The notes beneath the pieces are model-generated. The model saw nothing but the letters and a program-made list of their open reading frames with translations. It had not been told where the DNA came from and did no database searches. From Lachnospiraceae bacterium (GTDB taxonomy: Bacteria; Bacillota; Clostridia; Lachnospirales; Lachnospiraceae), in assembly GCA_017416465.1 (NCBI GenBank), contig JAFQCK010000068.1, positions 1-64,000 of the forward strand: a stretch of 64,000 bases of DNA, written 5' to 3'. Position 1 is the first letter of the stretch; each line of letters begins with the position of its first letter. A program made the translations under genes and the position numbers. Shown piece by piece: positions 25,183 to 35,328 of the stretch.

Positions 25183-28100
25183 ATGAAAAAAATAAAAAAG
25201 ATTGTCTTAGTGTTTCTTTTGATATTAGCATTGATAATACAATACTTTCATATTGCAGATGTGTTCAGGGTGTCTGGTTCGGGTACGAAACAACTGGCTA
25301 TTGGTGATTATTTGTATTTGAATCCTACATGGAGTAGCGATACTTGGAATCAATCTAGTCCGGATATATTTTTTCGCTATGACTATGATGGAACAACGAA
25401 TTGGAAATATTTACTAATGGAAAAGTGTACAGATAATAATGATAATGTATTGTTTAGGATAAAAATTCCTAATGACTTAAAAGGGAATTTCCAGTTTATT
25501 CGAGCAGCTAAAGGTGTAATTTCAAATGGATATGCAGGAGCATGGAATAGTAATTATTGGAATCAAACATATGCTTTGAGTTTATCTGCTGCACAAGCGA
25601 ATAGTTCAAATACATATAAATTAACTGGTTGGATGAATGATAATGAGAAACATTCTTCAGGTGAATGGGCAACAGGAGATGATGCTTGGACTATATTGAA
25701 CCATGCTGGAGAAACATTATATTTTTATAACACTGATTATAAAAGTACACTTATTACTGAAGTGAAAGCATTATTTTATGAGTCGGAAACATCTGCAGCA
25801 AATCAGGTTCAGATGAGTTTGGTATCAGATAACCTTTGGTCAGTAACTATTCCGGAAGGATATGATTATAATATGGTATCCTTCTATAATGCAAATAGTG
25901 AATTGTTAGCTGATGTTGAAATCATGAATGGTGATTTTGACCCGGGTGGAGATAACACTTACTATTACAACAGAACTATTATGGAGAATGGCAACACAAT
26001 AAGCAGTTTTGGAGAAAAAATAACTCAAACTACAAGTATTGATGGAAAAAAACTTTACTTTAATCGTTTTAGTTTTATGGTAGATATAGGAACGGCACCT
26101 ACCATACAGATAGGAAATGGAGATGTCATTACTTTAAGTAAAGATAGTTCGGATAGTACGGTTTATAGTTATACCATACCTTCAGGTATAGGAGCTACCA
26201 GCCAAACAGTTATTACCGTAAATTATAATGGCAATACGTATAATTTCTTTTGGACTGATCTTACATATAATTGTGTAAATCCGGTAGATAATATTGCAAG
26301 TGCTTCGCAGACCTATACTTCGGTGCAAAGTGGAATGAGAGCGGTGTATTTCGATGCTACATTATCAAAACTTCCATATTCAGATGCAGGAGATTATGGA
26401 ATTCCTAAGAAGTCGGGAACGATAAGGTATTATGCATATGATGGTTCAAGTAATGATTCAGAAGGCAATATGGAAAAGGTACCGGAATTTACCATAGATG
26501 GTAACACTTATTCAGATGTATATGTGGCATATGTACCACAAGCTTGTACAAAGATTGCGTTTTCCAATTTTGATATGTCAAGTGCAACGAATTACGGTGG
26601 GCATGGTGAATCTACTGAACAGGTGGATATTCCGACAGATATTTCCAGTCCATGTTTTTATGCTGATACAAGTGATACTTATATATATGATGGTGGAACA
26701 AGGAAAGGATACTGGGCAGGAATAGGAGAGATAAGAAATCCTGAAACAGAAGCAACGATAAAAGGAAATGAAGTGGTAAATATTCTTGAGGCAACGCAAA
26801 CAAGAGATTTAGATACGTTGTATTTAAATACTACTTTTTATGATTATTATACAGATTATGAATTAAATGGCAATAACAGAGATGATTACAATTTTAGTGG
26901 TCTTAGTCATAGACTTTATCAGCCATTTAGGCAGTTTAATCAGGCTTTAAGTTCTTATTATAGTAGTTTTAGGGCACAAGCCCCTTTATATTGGGGTAAT
27001 TTCCAAAATTATACAGGCGAAAATAGTTATCATTTTAATGAAATAAGTGGAGATTTGAATTTATATGGAAGTGATAATCCAAATGAATTTTTTTATATGA
27101 ACAACTCGGGATGGGGGCGTAATGGAGATGCACTTTCAATATTTACAGCAGCAACCCAAGGACTTGTAAGTGACACTCTTGTAAATGGAAATCTTATGAT
27201 AGAGTGTGGAAACTCAGGAACTGTAAATGCACCATATTTTGATGATGATTTCATACAGGGAGAAAATTCAAAAAATACAATACTTGGAAAAGTATATGAA
27301 AATGTATCATTTCCATTTAAGAAAAAAGCAATTTCAAGTAAAAGTGCTTCAGGAGTATCAGGTACGGTAGAGTATTGGTACTTTGACAGTAAGGAGACAG
27401 ATAATAATTTAAGATTAAAAAAAGATAGTACAACCGGAAGTTATTTCTTAAATCCATCTTCAGACCAGGTGCATGGTACGGTAACCAGTCAAGGAAATGC
27501 GGTATCAACTTCAGATGTGAATTTTTTTCCGTTTAATGGTAGTGGTCAGAATGCGAATGCGGGTAAATTAAATTATGGTTTTGGTACAAGATTTGATTTG
27601 AATTTCAGATTAACAGAAAATGGAACTGTAGTTAATTCTGATAGTAATGAAGTGCCTATAGAGTTTAACTTTTCGGGTGATGATGATATTTGGATATTTA
27701 TAGATGGTAAACTTGCTCTTGACCTAGGTGGTGACCATGGTGCTGCAACCGGATATTTGAATTTTGAAGATAAAACATGGCATGTTGAATATGTAAAAAA
27801 TAGTAATTCTTCAGGAACCACAGAAAAAGATAAAGCAATAGGTAACTTTTCATTGGAAGGGAGTAATACTGATGAGCATACTTTAACATTATTTTATATG
27901 GAACGTGGTTTATGGGAATCTAATATGTATATGAGTTTTAATTTCCCAGATGCAAACTATTTTGAAGTAGAGAAACAGATTGATGAATCTAATGTAAATC
28001 AGGAATTGTTTAGTGGTTTATTTGATAATTACAGTTTTGAATTTGACATAAGAAATTTGGCAACACATTTTGGGACAAAAGAAGTAACTTCGTCTGATGA

Positions 28101-29823
28101 GATTCTTACAGGATTTATTACTCCACAATATCAGATACCGGATTACGGTTCTGCGACTTCGGGACAATTAGAATATCCGGAAGGTGCAAAATATAAGATT
28201 GATAAAAACGATGGAACAAGTGAAAATGGTACGATTGATGAAACCGGAAAATTTAATTTATACAACCATGATAATATTTTGTTTGTTGACCAATTCAGGC
28301 GAGGTAGTTATATATCTGTCAGAGAAAAAACAGATGAATTATTTACTACAAGTTATACAATGTACGAAGATGGAGAGGCAGTAACTTATATGAGTGATGG
28401 TGATACTGTCAATCTGGGAGCAGGGGGTGTAGCTACATCTCTTGCAGGTGTTACAGGTCCGAATGTGGATGATGGACGAATTGAAGTATATCAGACAGGA
28501 ACAGTTGATGGTGTGGTAGTATCAAATAGCGGATATACTTCTACAGCAAAACCTAATGATAATACTATAGTTTTCAGGTCATATTTATCACCGGACAGCG
28601 AAACAATAAATACGAGATTAAAAGTAATATATACAAACAAAGTAAAGACAGGTTCGATAAGGATTACAAAAGATAGAGCTTATGACACAGACGTATTAAA
28701 TGGAGATTATACGTTTACAATTACGTTTGAAGACGTAGGTGGTCAAAATCTTGAAGGTGATTCGATTATACAAAAAACTGTTGTCTTGAAGTATGGAGAA
28801 ACTGTTGAGATTGCAGGTATACCAATAAATACAAAGTATACTATAACAGAAGTTGTTTCTGATGAATCAAAGCTATGCGAAGTAGTTGAAAGTACAGACA
28901 AGAGCTTTGAATATGATATTGGAACAGGTTTAACATCAGGAATGATAAATGAAGATGGAGAGGTATTTGATTTTATATTTAAAAATACATTAAAGCCGCT
29001 TAAAAATGTCATTGTTATTAAAAGATGGCAGGATACCATTGGAAATTCATTAACTAATAATTTACCGGAATCTGTTACAGTACAACTTCAAAGACGACAA
29101 GGTGATAATGAATTTGTGAAAGTAGATGAAGCACAAGATGTTATATTATCGGCTTCAAATGGATGGACTTATACATTTGCTAATTTGGATAAATATGTAG
29201 ATTATACAGTAAATCCACTTGTAGAATGGGAGTATAGAGTTGTTGAAATAAAGGATGATGTCGTAATAGAAAATGACGGATTATCAGGTGATTATAAAGT
29301 TACATATAATCAGACTGATACAGAAGGTGCATTGATTCAGACAATTATCAATACTTATATTCCAAGGACGATTATAAAGGTCGTTAAATCGGATGCAACT
29401 AATCCTGATTTGAAACTTGAAGGTGTTGAGTTTAAACTGGAAAAGTTGAATGATGATGATACCGTAGATACTACATTTACTGAGATTATACAGGCTACGG
29501 ATGTGTTAGGTGTAACAGAATTTATTAATCTTAAAGAAGGAAGGTATAGACTTACAGAGACTAATACTAATGAGGAATATATTCTGTTAAAAGAACCTAT
29601 TACGATAGTAATTAACAGAACCGGTGGAGATTCAACTATTAATGGAGAGGTTTGCACAGTTGACGATGATTCAATTACAGTCAATGTTGCAAATAGCAAA
29701 AAATTCGTATTCCCTGCGACAGGCGGATATGGAAGTACAATTTATTTTATGGCAGGCTTTATCCTTATATGGATGGCAGGCTTTACATATAAAATTTTGA
29801 GATTAAGGAGAAAAAAGCTATGA
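25183..29823 (+). CDS. Large surface adhesin / tip pilin with fibro-slime and Cna-B domains
   Basis: A 1546-residue secreted protein. The signal peptide (1-28) is followed by a long beta-rich head. A fibro-slime domain lies at about 780-930 (NFSGDDDIWIFIDGKLALDLGG), then Cna-B/SpaA-type repeats at about 1145-1235, 1270-1360 and 1390-1480 (LKLEGVEFKLEKL, GRYRLTET). The C-terminal sorting signal is FPATGG, with a hydrophobic helix and RLRRKKL. The layout is that of a sortase-linked tip adhesin. Its stop overlaps the major pilin start by 4 bp. Head ligand unknown. Confidence 0.8.
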   Translation: MKKIKKIVLVFLLILALIIQYFHIADVFRVSGSGTKQLAIGDYLYLNPTWSSDTWNQSSPDIFFRYDYDGTTNWKYLLMEKCTDNNDNVLFRIKIPNDLKGNFQFIRAAKGVISNGYAGAWNSNYWNQTYALSLSAAQANSSNTYKLTGWMNDNEKHSSGEWATGDDAWTILNHAGETLYFYNTDYKSTLITEVKALFYESETSAANQVQMSLVSDNLWSVTIPEGYDYNMVSFYNANSELLADVEIMNGDFDPGGDNTYYYNRTIMENGNTISSFGEKITQTTSIDGKKLYFNRFSFMVDIGTAPTIQIGNGDVITLSKDSSDSTVYSYTIPSGIGATSQTVITVNYNGNTYNFFWTDLTYNCVNPVDNIASASQTYTSVQSGMRAVYFDATLSKLPYSDAGDYGIPKKSGTIRYYAYDGSSNDSEGNMEKVPEFTIDGNTYSDVYVAYVPQACTKIAFSNFDMSSATNYGGHGESTEQVDIPTDISSPCFYADTSDTYIYDGGTRKGYWAGIGEIRNPETEATIKGNEVVNILEATQTRDLDTLYLNTTFYDYYTDYELNGNNRDDYNFSGLSHRLYQPFRQFNQALSSYYSSFRAQAPLYWGNFQNYTGENSYHFNEISGDLNLYGSDNPNEFFYMNNSGWGRNGDALSIFTAATQGLVSDTLVNGNLMIECGNSGTVNAPYFDDDFIQGENSKNTILGKVYENVSFPFKKKAISSKSASGVSGTVEYWYFDSKETDNNLRLKKDSTTGSYFLNPSSDQVHGTVTSQGNAVSTSDVNFFPFNGSGQNANAGKLNYGFGTRFDLNFRLTENGTVVNSDSNEVPIEFNFSGDDDIWIFIDGKLALDLGGDHGAATGYLNFEDKTWHVEYVKNSNSSGTTEKDKAIGNFSLEGSNTDEHTLTLFYMERGLWESNMYMSFNFPDANYFEVEKQIDESNVNQELFSGLFDNYSFEFDIRNLATHFGTKEVTSSDEILTGFITPQYQIPDYGSATSGQLEYPEGAKYKIDKNDGTSENGTIDETGKFNLYNHDNILFVDQFRRGSYISVREKTDELFTTSYTMYEDGEAVTYMSDGDTVNLGAGGVATSLAGVTGPNVDDGRIEVYQTGTVDGVVVSNSGYTSTAKPNDNTIVFRSYLSPDSETINTRLKVIYTNKVKTGSIRITKDRAYDTDVLNGDYTFTITFEDVGGQNLEGDSIIQKTVVLKYGETVEIAGIPINTKYTITEVVSDESKLCEVVESTDKSFEYDIGTGLTSGMINEDGEVFDFIFKNTLKPLKNVIVIKRWQDTIGNSLTNNLPESVTVQLQRRQGDNEFVKVDEAQDVILSASNGWTYTFANLDKYVDYTVNPLVEWEYRVVEIKDDVVIENDGLSGDYKVTYNQTDTEGALIQTIINTYIPRTIIKVVKSDATNPDLKLEGVEFKLEKLNDDDTVDTTFTEIIQATDVLGVTEFINLKEGRYRLTETNTNEEYILLKEPITIVINRTGGDSTINGEVCTVDDDSITVNVANSKKFVFPATGGYGSTIYFMAGFILIWMAGFTYKILRLRRKKL

Positions 29824-32003
29824 AGAAAAAGAATAATTTTAAAAGATTTATAGCCGGATTAGTGTCATCAGCGATGGTGATGGCATCATTTGTATTTCCG
29901 GTAACAAATGCGAAGGCGGATGATACTATTAATACAAGTACGGGTGTGTCGTTGACAATACATAAGTATGAGTATACATCACCGGGAGGAGTTGAAACAT
30001 CAGGTACAGGTTCAGCTTCAGATAGTGTTCCGGTTGGTGCAACAGGTTTAAATGGTGTGGAATTTACTGTTTATAAAATTGCAGATATTGAACAAGGTGT
30101 AGTAGATGGAAAAAATGTGATTAGATATAAGACATTATCAGATTTGGTTACTGCGGGTGCTTCTGATTATATTGATGGTGGAATGTCAGAAACAGCGATA
30201 AAAACAGCATTTATGGACAATGCAAGTGTTAATACAGCATTAAATGCAAGAGCTGATGGAACAAATAAAGTAAAAAAAGAAACAGAAACAGTTGGTGGTA
30301 AGGATGGTATAGCAGAATTTACGAACTCTGATTTAGATGGACAGGGATTATATCTTGTAGTTGAGACTAAAAAACCTGCGAAGGTTACACAGGCTATGGC
30401 GCCTTTCCTTGTATCATTACCAACAACTTTAGATAATGCAGGAGATTCAGAGTGGTTATATAATGTACATGCATTTCCAAAAAACTCTACAAAGACAAGT
30501 GCTATTACAATTAAGAAACAGGAAAAAGTAGCGGATTTAACTGATCCTGTAGCTATTGCTAATGCAAGTTTTTATTTACAAATGAAGGTTGGTTCTACAT
30601 GGGTAACTCAGACTAAAAATGCAAACAATGTAGCAATTGGAGTAGATGGATTAATAACTTTAACAAATGTAGCAGGTTATGAAGTATCAGATTTGGCACC
30701 GGGTGAGTACCGTTTTGTCGAGGCTTCGGCGCCGGATGATACTATAATTGAAAGTGATATTTCACATACATTTACAATTGATACAGATGGAGTTGTATGG
30801 ATTGGTGGTGTTGAAAACGCTACTTTAACAGTTGTTAATGATAAACCAAGTATTACAAAGAAGGTACTTAAAAAAGGTGGAGATATAGCTGTTGATAAAG
30901 ATTGGGTAGATTATGCTGATTATAGTACAGGAGAAGATGTTACTTACAAAGTATCAGTAAGTATTCCTGATAGTATAAAAAAATTAAGCACATATTATAT
31001 TGTAGATAAGTTTGATAGCGGGTTGTTTACAATTATTCCTTCAAGCTTTAGTTATGTTTTCTATACAGGTGCAGGTGTAACAAAAACACCAACCGGTGCA
31101 ATGACATCCCTTACAAATACGCCTGCTGTTGATCCTACAGGATGGACATTGGAATTGATTGATGATAAAACTGAATTATCAGATAATAATATTACAGCAA
31201 TTGATATTATATTTAAAGGTACATTGAGTAATACTGCAGTAACAGCGGGTAATGGTAATGTTAATACAGCAACTTTAGAATTTACAAATCAGGTTTTTGC
31301 AAATCCGGCAACGGATCCTGATAATCCTGTTGATCCCGACCCAACTGTTTCAGAAGAGACAACAACAATTATGGATAAAGCAGCAGTATATACTTTTGAG
31401 TTGAATTTAAATAAAACTTTCCAAGGTAATCCTGGTGGTAAGGAAGCTAAGTTTGATTTATATAAATATGATACTACATCAGGTACAACAATTAAAGTTA
31501 ATGGCTCAGATGTAAAGGTTACAAAGATAAATATTAATGCATTTGAAGTAACAGAAGGAACAACATTTGTATGGAATACTTCGGCAAGTGGTGAAGCTGA
31601 TTTAGGTCTTTCAAATGGAACATATTATTTGGTTGAAACAGATACTGATGAAGGATATAATTTATTAAAAGAGCCTGTAGAGGTAAATATCTTAAAATAT
31701 TATACAAAAACTTTTGAAACTATTACTACAGTTACAAAGTATGATGCCGGTGGAAATATTATTGGAACACCTGTAACAACAACTACAGGAACTGAGTCAT
31801 CAAAATTTTATTCTAATTCAGAAAAAACTGCAGAAATTACAGGTGATGCTGTGAAAACAATTGTTAATATTGAAAATAAAAAAGGTTTTGTTTTCCCTAC
31901 AACCGGTGGTAGAGGTACAATTATCTTCACAATCACAGGTTTAACATTAATGATAGTAGCAGTATGTATTTTTTTTACATCAAGAAAAAGAAAAACTAAC
32001 TAA
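29820..32003 (+). CDS. Major pilin subunit, isopeptide type
   Basis: A 727-residue protein with signal peptide (1-34, ending AKADD). The pilin-motif-like LYNVHAFPKN (about 217-226) has Phe where YPKN is usual; its Lys would be the polymerisation residue. SpaA/Cna-B domains follow (ASFYLQMKV, YRFVEASAPDD; GTYYLVETDTDEGYNLL is the E-box-like site). The sorting signal is FPTTGG, then a membrane helix and SRKRKTN. The class C sortase downstream would polymerise it. Confidence 0.85.
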   Translation: MKKKNNFKRFIAGLVSSAMVMASFVFPVTNAKADDTINTSTGVSLTIHKYEYTSPGGVETSGTGSASDSVPVGATGLNGVEFTVYKIADIEQGVVDGKNVIRYKTLSDLVTAGASDYIDGGMSETAIKTAFMDNASVNTALNARADGTNKVKKETETVGGKDGIAEFTNSDLDGQGLYLVVETKKPAKVTQAMAPFLVSLPTTLDNAGDSEWLYNVHAFPKNSTKTSAITIKKQEKVADLTDPVAIANASFYLQMKVGSTWVTQTKNANNVAIGVDGLITLTNVAGYEVSDLAPGEYRFVEASAPDDTIIESDISHTFTIDTDGVVWIGGVENATLTVVNDKPSITKKVLKKGGDIAVDKDWVDYADYSTGEDVTYKVSVSIPDSIKKLSTYYIVDKFDSGLFTIIPSSFSYVFYTGAGVTKTPTGAMTSLTNTPAVDPTGWTLELIDDKTELSDNNITAIDIIFKGTLSNTAVTAGNGNVNTATLEFTNQVFANPATDPDNPVDPDPTVSEETTTIMDKAAVYTFELNLNKTFQGNPGGKEAKFDLYKYDTTSGTTIKVNGSDVKVTKININAFEVTEGTTFVWNTSASGEADLGLSNGTYYLVETDTDEGYNLLKEPVEVNILKYYTKTFETITTVTKYDAGGNIIGTPVTTTTGTESSKFYSNSEKTAEITGDAVKTIVNIENKKGFVFPTTGGRGTIIFTITGLTLMIVAVCIFFTSRKRKTN

Positions 32004-32017
32004 TAAATAAAATGATT

Positions 32018-32060
32018 ATTTTGAAATGCAGGTTGAGTAATCAATCTGCATTTTCAAAAT
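32018..32060 (+). terminator. Terminator-like hairpin after the pilin gene
   Basis: A long stem built from ATTTTGAAATGCAG and CTGCATTTTCAAAAT with an inner TTGA/TCAA pair. It separates pilin from sortase transcription. Confidence 0.55.
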
Positions 32061-32069
32061 AGAAATTTT

Positions 32070-32098
32070 TTGCATAATGTACAGAAAACAATTATAAT
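32070..32098 (+). promoter_or_regulatory. Sigma-A promoter of the sortase-MoxR genes
   Basis: TTGCAT, 17-bp spacer, TATAAT, about 120 bases before the sortase start. Confidence 0.7.
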
Positions 32099-32219
32099 AA
32101 AGAACAGATTGTTGTCTGTAGATTATACAATTTGTCTGATTTTATGTAATTACTAAATGGTTGTATAATAATATTTTTACAAATACTTAATACAAATTTT
32201 TAAGAAAGGCAATTTTACT

Positions 32220-33059
32220 ATGCGTAAAGCAGTAACTATATTTTCCATAATTTTATTTTTATCAGGTTTAGCACTTATGTTATATCCTTTTATCAGTGAC
32301 CAAGTTAACAAAAGAAATGCAACTCAGGTTATTGATGATTTTGATAAAGAAATAGAAAATATGGATAAAGAAGAGATAGATGTAATAAAAGAAGCAGCTA
32401 AAAAATATAATGAACAGTTAAGTTCTGCTGTATCGGCAGATGAGCTTAAAGATTCTGTAAGCTATAAGGATATATATGGAGAAAATCAGGTTATTGGTTA
32501 CATTGTTATTCCTAAGATCAATGTTAATCTTCCTATATATAGTGGAACAGATGAAAAGGTGCTGAAAAAAGGTGTTGGTCATATGACACAGACATCTTAT
32601 CCGCTTGGTGGAGTTAGTACTCATTGTGCACTTACAGGACATAGAGGACTTCCAAGTGCAACGTTATTTACTGATTTGGATGAACTTGAGTTGGGAGATG
32701 AATTCTATCTTCATGTAATGGACGAGATACTTGCTTACAGAGTAGATAAGATAGATGTTGTTGAGCCTACCGAAGGAGATGGATTGCAGATTGTAGAAGG
32801 TCAGGATTATTGTACATTAGTAACCTGTACACCTTATGCAATTAATTCTCATAGATTGTTAGTAAGAGGAACAAGAACAGAATATATTGGAGAGCAGAAG
32901 CAGACAGTGAATAACCAACTGCAGTCAGGTTCGTTTACAAAGAGAGTTGTTGATGTGTGGCCATGGCTCTTAGTAGTATTTTCGATAATGGCGATTTGTG
33001 AAGGAACATTATTTATTTTAATTATCAGAAGAAAACGTAGGGACAAATTAGAAGAATAA
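32220..33059 (+). CDS. Class C (pilin-polymerising) sortase
   Basis: A 279-residue protein with an N-terminal helix (5-25), catalytic His in LTGHRG (about 140), Cys in TLVTCTPY, Arg in HRLLVRG, and a C-terminal membrane helix (about 245-268), typical of class C. IPKINVNLPIYSGT and TSYPLGG are family landmarks. It lies directly downstream of two FPxTG pilins, which are its likely substrates. Confidence 0.9.
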   Translation: MRKAVTIFSIILFLSGLALMLYPFISDQVNKRNATQVIDDFDKEIENMDKEEIDVIKEAAKKYNEQLSSAVSADELKDSVSYKDIYGENQVIGYIVIPKINVNLPIYSGTDEKVLKKGVGHMTQTSYPLGGVSTHCALTGHRGLPSATLFTDLDELELGDEFYLHVMDEILAYRVDKIDVVEPTEGDGLQIVEGQDYCTLVTCTPYAINSHRLLVRGTRTEYIGEQKQTVNNQLQSGSFTKRVVDVWPWLLVVFSIMAICEGTLFILIIRRKRRDKLEE

Positions 33060-33080
33060 ATTAGAAATTCAGGTAATTGC

Positions 33081-33122
33081 GAAATTATTATAATAAAACT
33101 TTGTGCACAAAGCATTATTAAT
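33081..33122. repeat. Imperfect palindrome centred on CTTTGTGCACAAAG
   Basis: A 14-bp perfect palindrome extended on both sides by AT-rich pairing arms. It lies between the sortase and MoxR genes with no clear T run. Confidence 0.4.
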
Positions 33123-33170
33123 TAGAGTTTCGTAAACAACAAGATAAGAATAAAATAGGAGGAAGATATC

Positions 33171-34115
33171 GTGAATTCAGGAGAAAAAGCTTTAAAAGTT
33201 ATAGAAGAAGTTGAAAAAGTAATACTTGGTAAAGATGATTGTGTAAAAAAAGTAATGGCAGCGATTTTAGCAGGTGGACATGTACTTATAGAAGATATAC
33301 CGGGAGTTGGAAAGACAAGCATGGCATTAGCATTTGCAAAGGCTATGGGTGTTATTCAGAATCGTGTGCAGTTTACACCTGACGTACTTCCAACTGATAT
33401 TGTTGGATTTTCAATGTACAGAAAAGAATTAGACAGATTTGAATATCAGCCGGGGGCAGTTATGTGTAATTTGTTCCTTGCGGATGAGATTAACAGAACT
33501 TCGCCAAAGACACAGTCGGCTCTTTTGGAGGTTATGGAGGAAGAAACTGTAACTGTAGATGGTATAACAAGAGAGGTTCCAAAGCCTTTCCATGTAATCG
33601 CAACAGAGAACCCGATTGGTTCAGTAGGAACACAGATGCTTCCGGAATCACAGCTTGACCGATTTTTAATATGTATTTATATTGGATATCCGAATAAAGA
33701 AGATGAATTACAGATTCTTATGACTCGTGACAATAATAATCCAATGGCTTATATAAAATCTGTAATTAATGCAAATGAGTTACAGAAAATGCAGGATGAA
33801 GTTAATAAGGTATTTATACATGAAGTAGTGTACAGATACATTATAGATTTGGTAAGTGCAACTCGTGAAAATGATATGGTTGAGCTTGGGATAAGTCCTC
33901 GTGGTTCTTTGGCACTTGCTAAGATGTCAAAGGCAATTGCATACCTTAGTGGAAGAAATTATGTGTTACCAAATGATGTGGAAGAAATATTTCCTGATGT
34001 TGCAATGCATAGAATACGTCTTGCTTCAAAAGGTAAATTAAATAATCTTACAGCAGTAGATGTGATTAATGAAGTGTTAAAAAGCGTCAAGAAACCAACT
34101 CCTGCTCATCAGTAA
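33171..34115 (+). CDS. MoxR-family AAA+ ATPase
   Basis: A 314-residue protein from GTG 33171 with GGAGGAAG upstream. Walker A DIPGVGKTS, Walker B LFLADEINRTSPK, sensor ATENPIGSVG and the AAA lid (SPRGSLALAKMSKA) are present. MoxR ATPases act as chaperones and usually sit beside DUF58 and transglutaminase-like genes, as here. Placement between two sortases suggests a role in surface-protein assembly or envelope quality control. Confidence 0.9.
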   Translation: MNSGEKALKVIEEVEKVILGKDDCVKKVMAAILAGGHVLIEDIPGVGKTSMALAFAKAMGVIQNRVQFTPDVLPTDIVGFSMYRKELDRFEYQPGAVMCNLFLADEINRTSPKTQSALLEVMEEETVTVDGITREVPKPFHVIATENPIGSVGTQMLPESQLDRFLICIYIGYPNKEDELQILMTRDNNNPMAYIKSVINANELQKMQDEVNKVFIHEVVYRYIIDLVSATRENDMVELGISPRGSLALAKMSKAIAYLSGRNYVLPNDVEEIFPDVAMHRIRLASKGKLNNLTAVDVINEVLKSVKKPTPAHQ

Positions 34116-34224
34116 AAACGGAGTTTAGTGCAATAAATTTAACTATCTGAAATTAATTTTATACGATTAATATAAAGCGAAGACTGATGTAAAACAATCA
34201 TGTTACAGTGGAGAATTATAATAC

Positions 34225-35328
34225 ATGAAAAATAGAATTTTATATGGATTGATAATAATAATAACATTTTTAATGTGTATTTTTTTTGATTCGTATGCAA
34301 TGAAATTTTTATTAGCATACGAACTGATTTTAATTCCTGTAGATTTGTTTTTTTTGTTATGCCATAGGGAAAAGATAAAAGCAGGAATAAAAATTCCATA
34401 TTATCATGCTGAAAAAAATAAGGATTTTGAAATACATGTTCATCTTAGGAATAATTCAGTATTTCCATTACCTTTTATTAGGATTCAATTAGAATATACA
34501 AATGAATTTTCGGGAAAGAAGACAATTGTAGAAGAAAATGTAATGCTTGACGGAAAAAGAGAATCAACTCTAAAACTTTTTATTAGCTCGTGTAGTTGTG
34601 GAAAATTCACAGTAAATATAATGCAGATTAGAATAATGGATTATTTAAGATTATTTGATGTGAAAGTAAAATCTGAAAAGTCTGCAGATGAATTTTTAGT
34701 ATTACCAACAATCAGACAAATTAATGTTAATGGTGCAAGTTTTAATAAAAACAAGCATGAATGGGAGAAGTACTCGCATACAAGCAGTGGAGAAGATACT
34801 TCAGAAGTGTTTGACGTTCATTCATTCAGGGATGGTGATACAATTCAGAAAATACATTGGAAATTATCTGCAAAGGCTAATGAATATCTTGTTAAAGAAT
34901 TCAGTATGCCGATTGAAAAAATGATTATTTTGTTTGTGGATATGTATGTAGAAGAGGGAAAAGAATATACGCAGGAGAAATATGATAACTTCTTAGAGGT
35001 ACTATCATCTCTTTCATGGTCAATGACGAATGGGCATATACATCATTCCGTTATATGGTATGATTCTAAAGATGGGTGTATGAATATGGCACCTATTGAG
35101 AATGAAAAAGATGTATATACAATGCTTGAAAATATTTGTAATAACAAGTTTTATGATGAAGATATTGATATAGCTAATCTCTATAATCATCAATATGGCC
35201 AGCCTGCTATGGGAAGCAGTCTTATGTTACAGTCAAATGGTAATCTTCTAAAAGATGGCAGACAGATAAAATCTTTTGATTATGAAGATTTAGAAAAGGA
35301 ATTAGTGGAATGGGAACTGGAAATCTAA
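34225..35328 (+). CDS. DUF58 membrane protein
   Basis: A 367-residue protein with two N-terminal helices (5-22, 28-44), a beta-rich middle and the DUF58 signature FRDGDTIQKIHWKLSAKAN (about 210), followed by a vWA-like region (MIILFVDMYVEEG). It is the usual partner of MoxR. Its end overlaps the next gene by 19 bp. Confidence 0.85.
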   Translation: MKNRILYGLIIIITFLMCIFFDSYAMKFLLAYELILIPVDLFFLLCHREKIKAGIKIPYYHAEKNKDFEIHVHLRNNSVFPLPFIRIQLEYTNEFSGKKTIVEENVMLDGKRESTLKLFISSCSCGKFTVNIMQIRIMDYLRLFDVKVKSEKSADEFLVLPTIRQINVNGASFNKNKHEWEKYSHTSSGEDTSEVFDVHSFRDGDTIQKIHWKLSAKANEYLVKEFSMPIEKMIILFVDMYVEEGKEYTQEKYDNFLEVLSSLSWSMTNGHIHHSVIWYDSKDGCMNMAPIENEKDVYTMLENICNNKFYDEDIDIANLYNHQYGQPAMGSSLMLQSNGNLLKDGRQIKSFDYEDLEKELVEWELEI

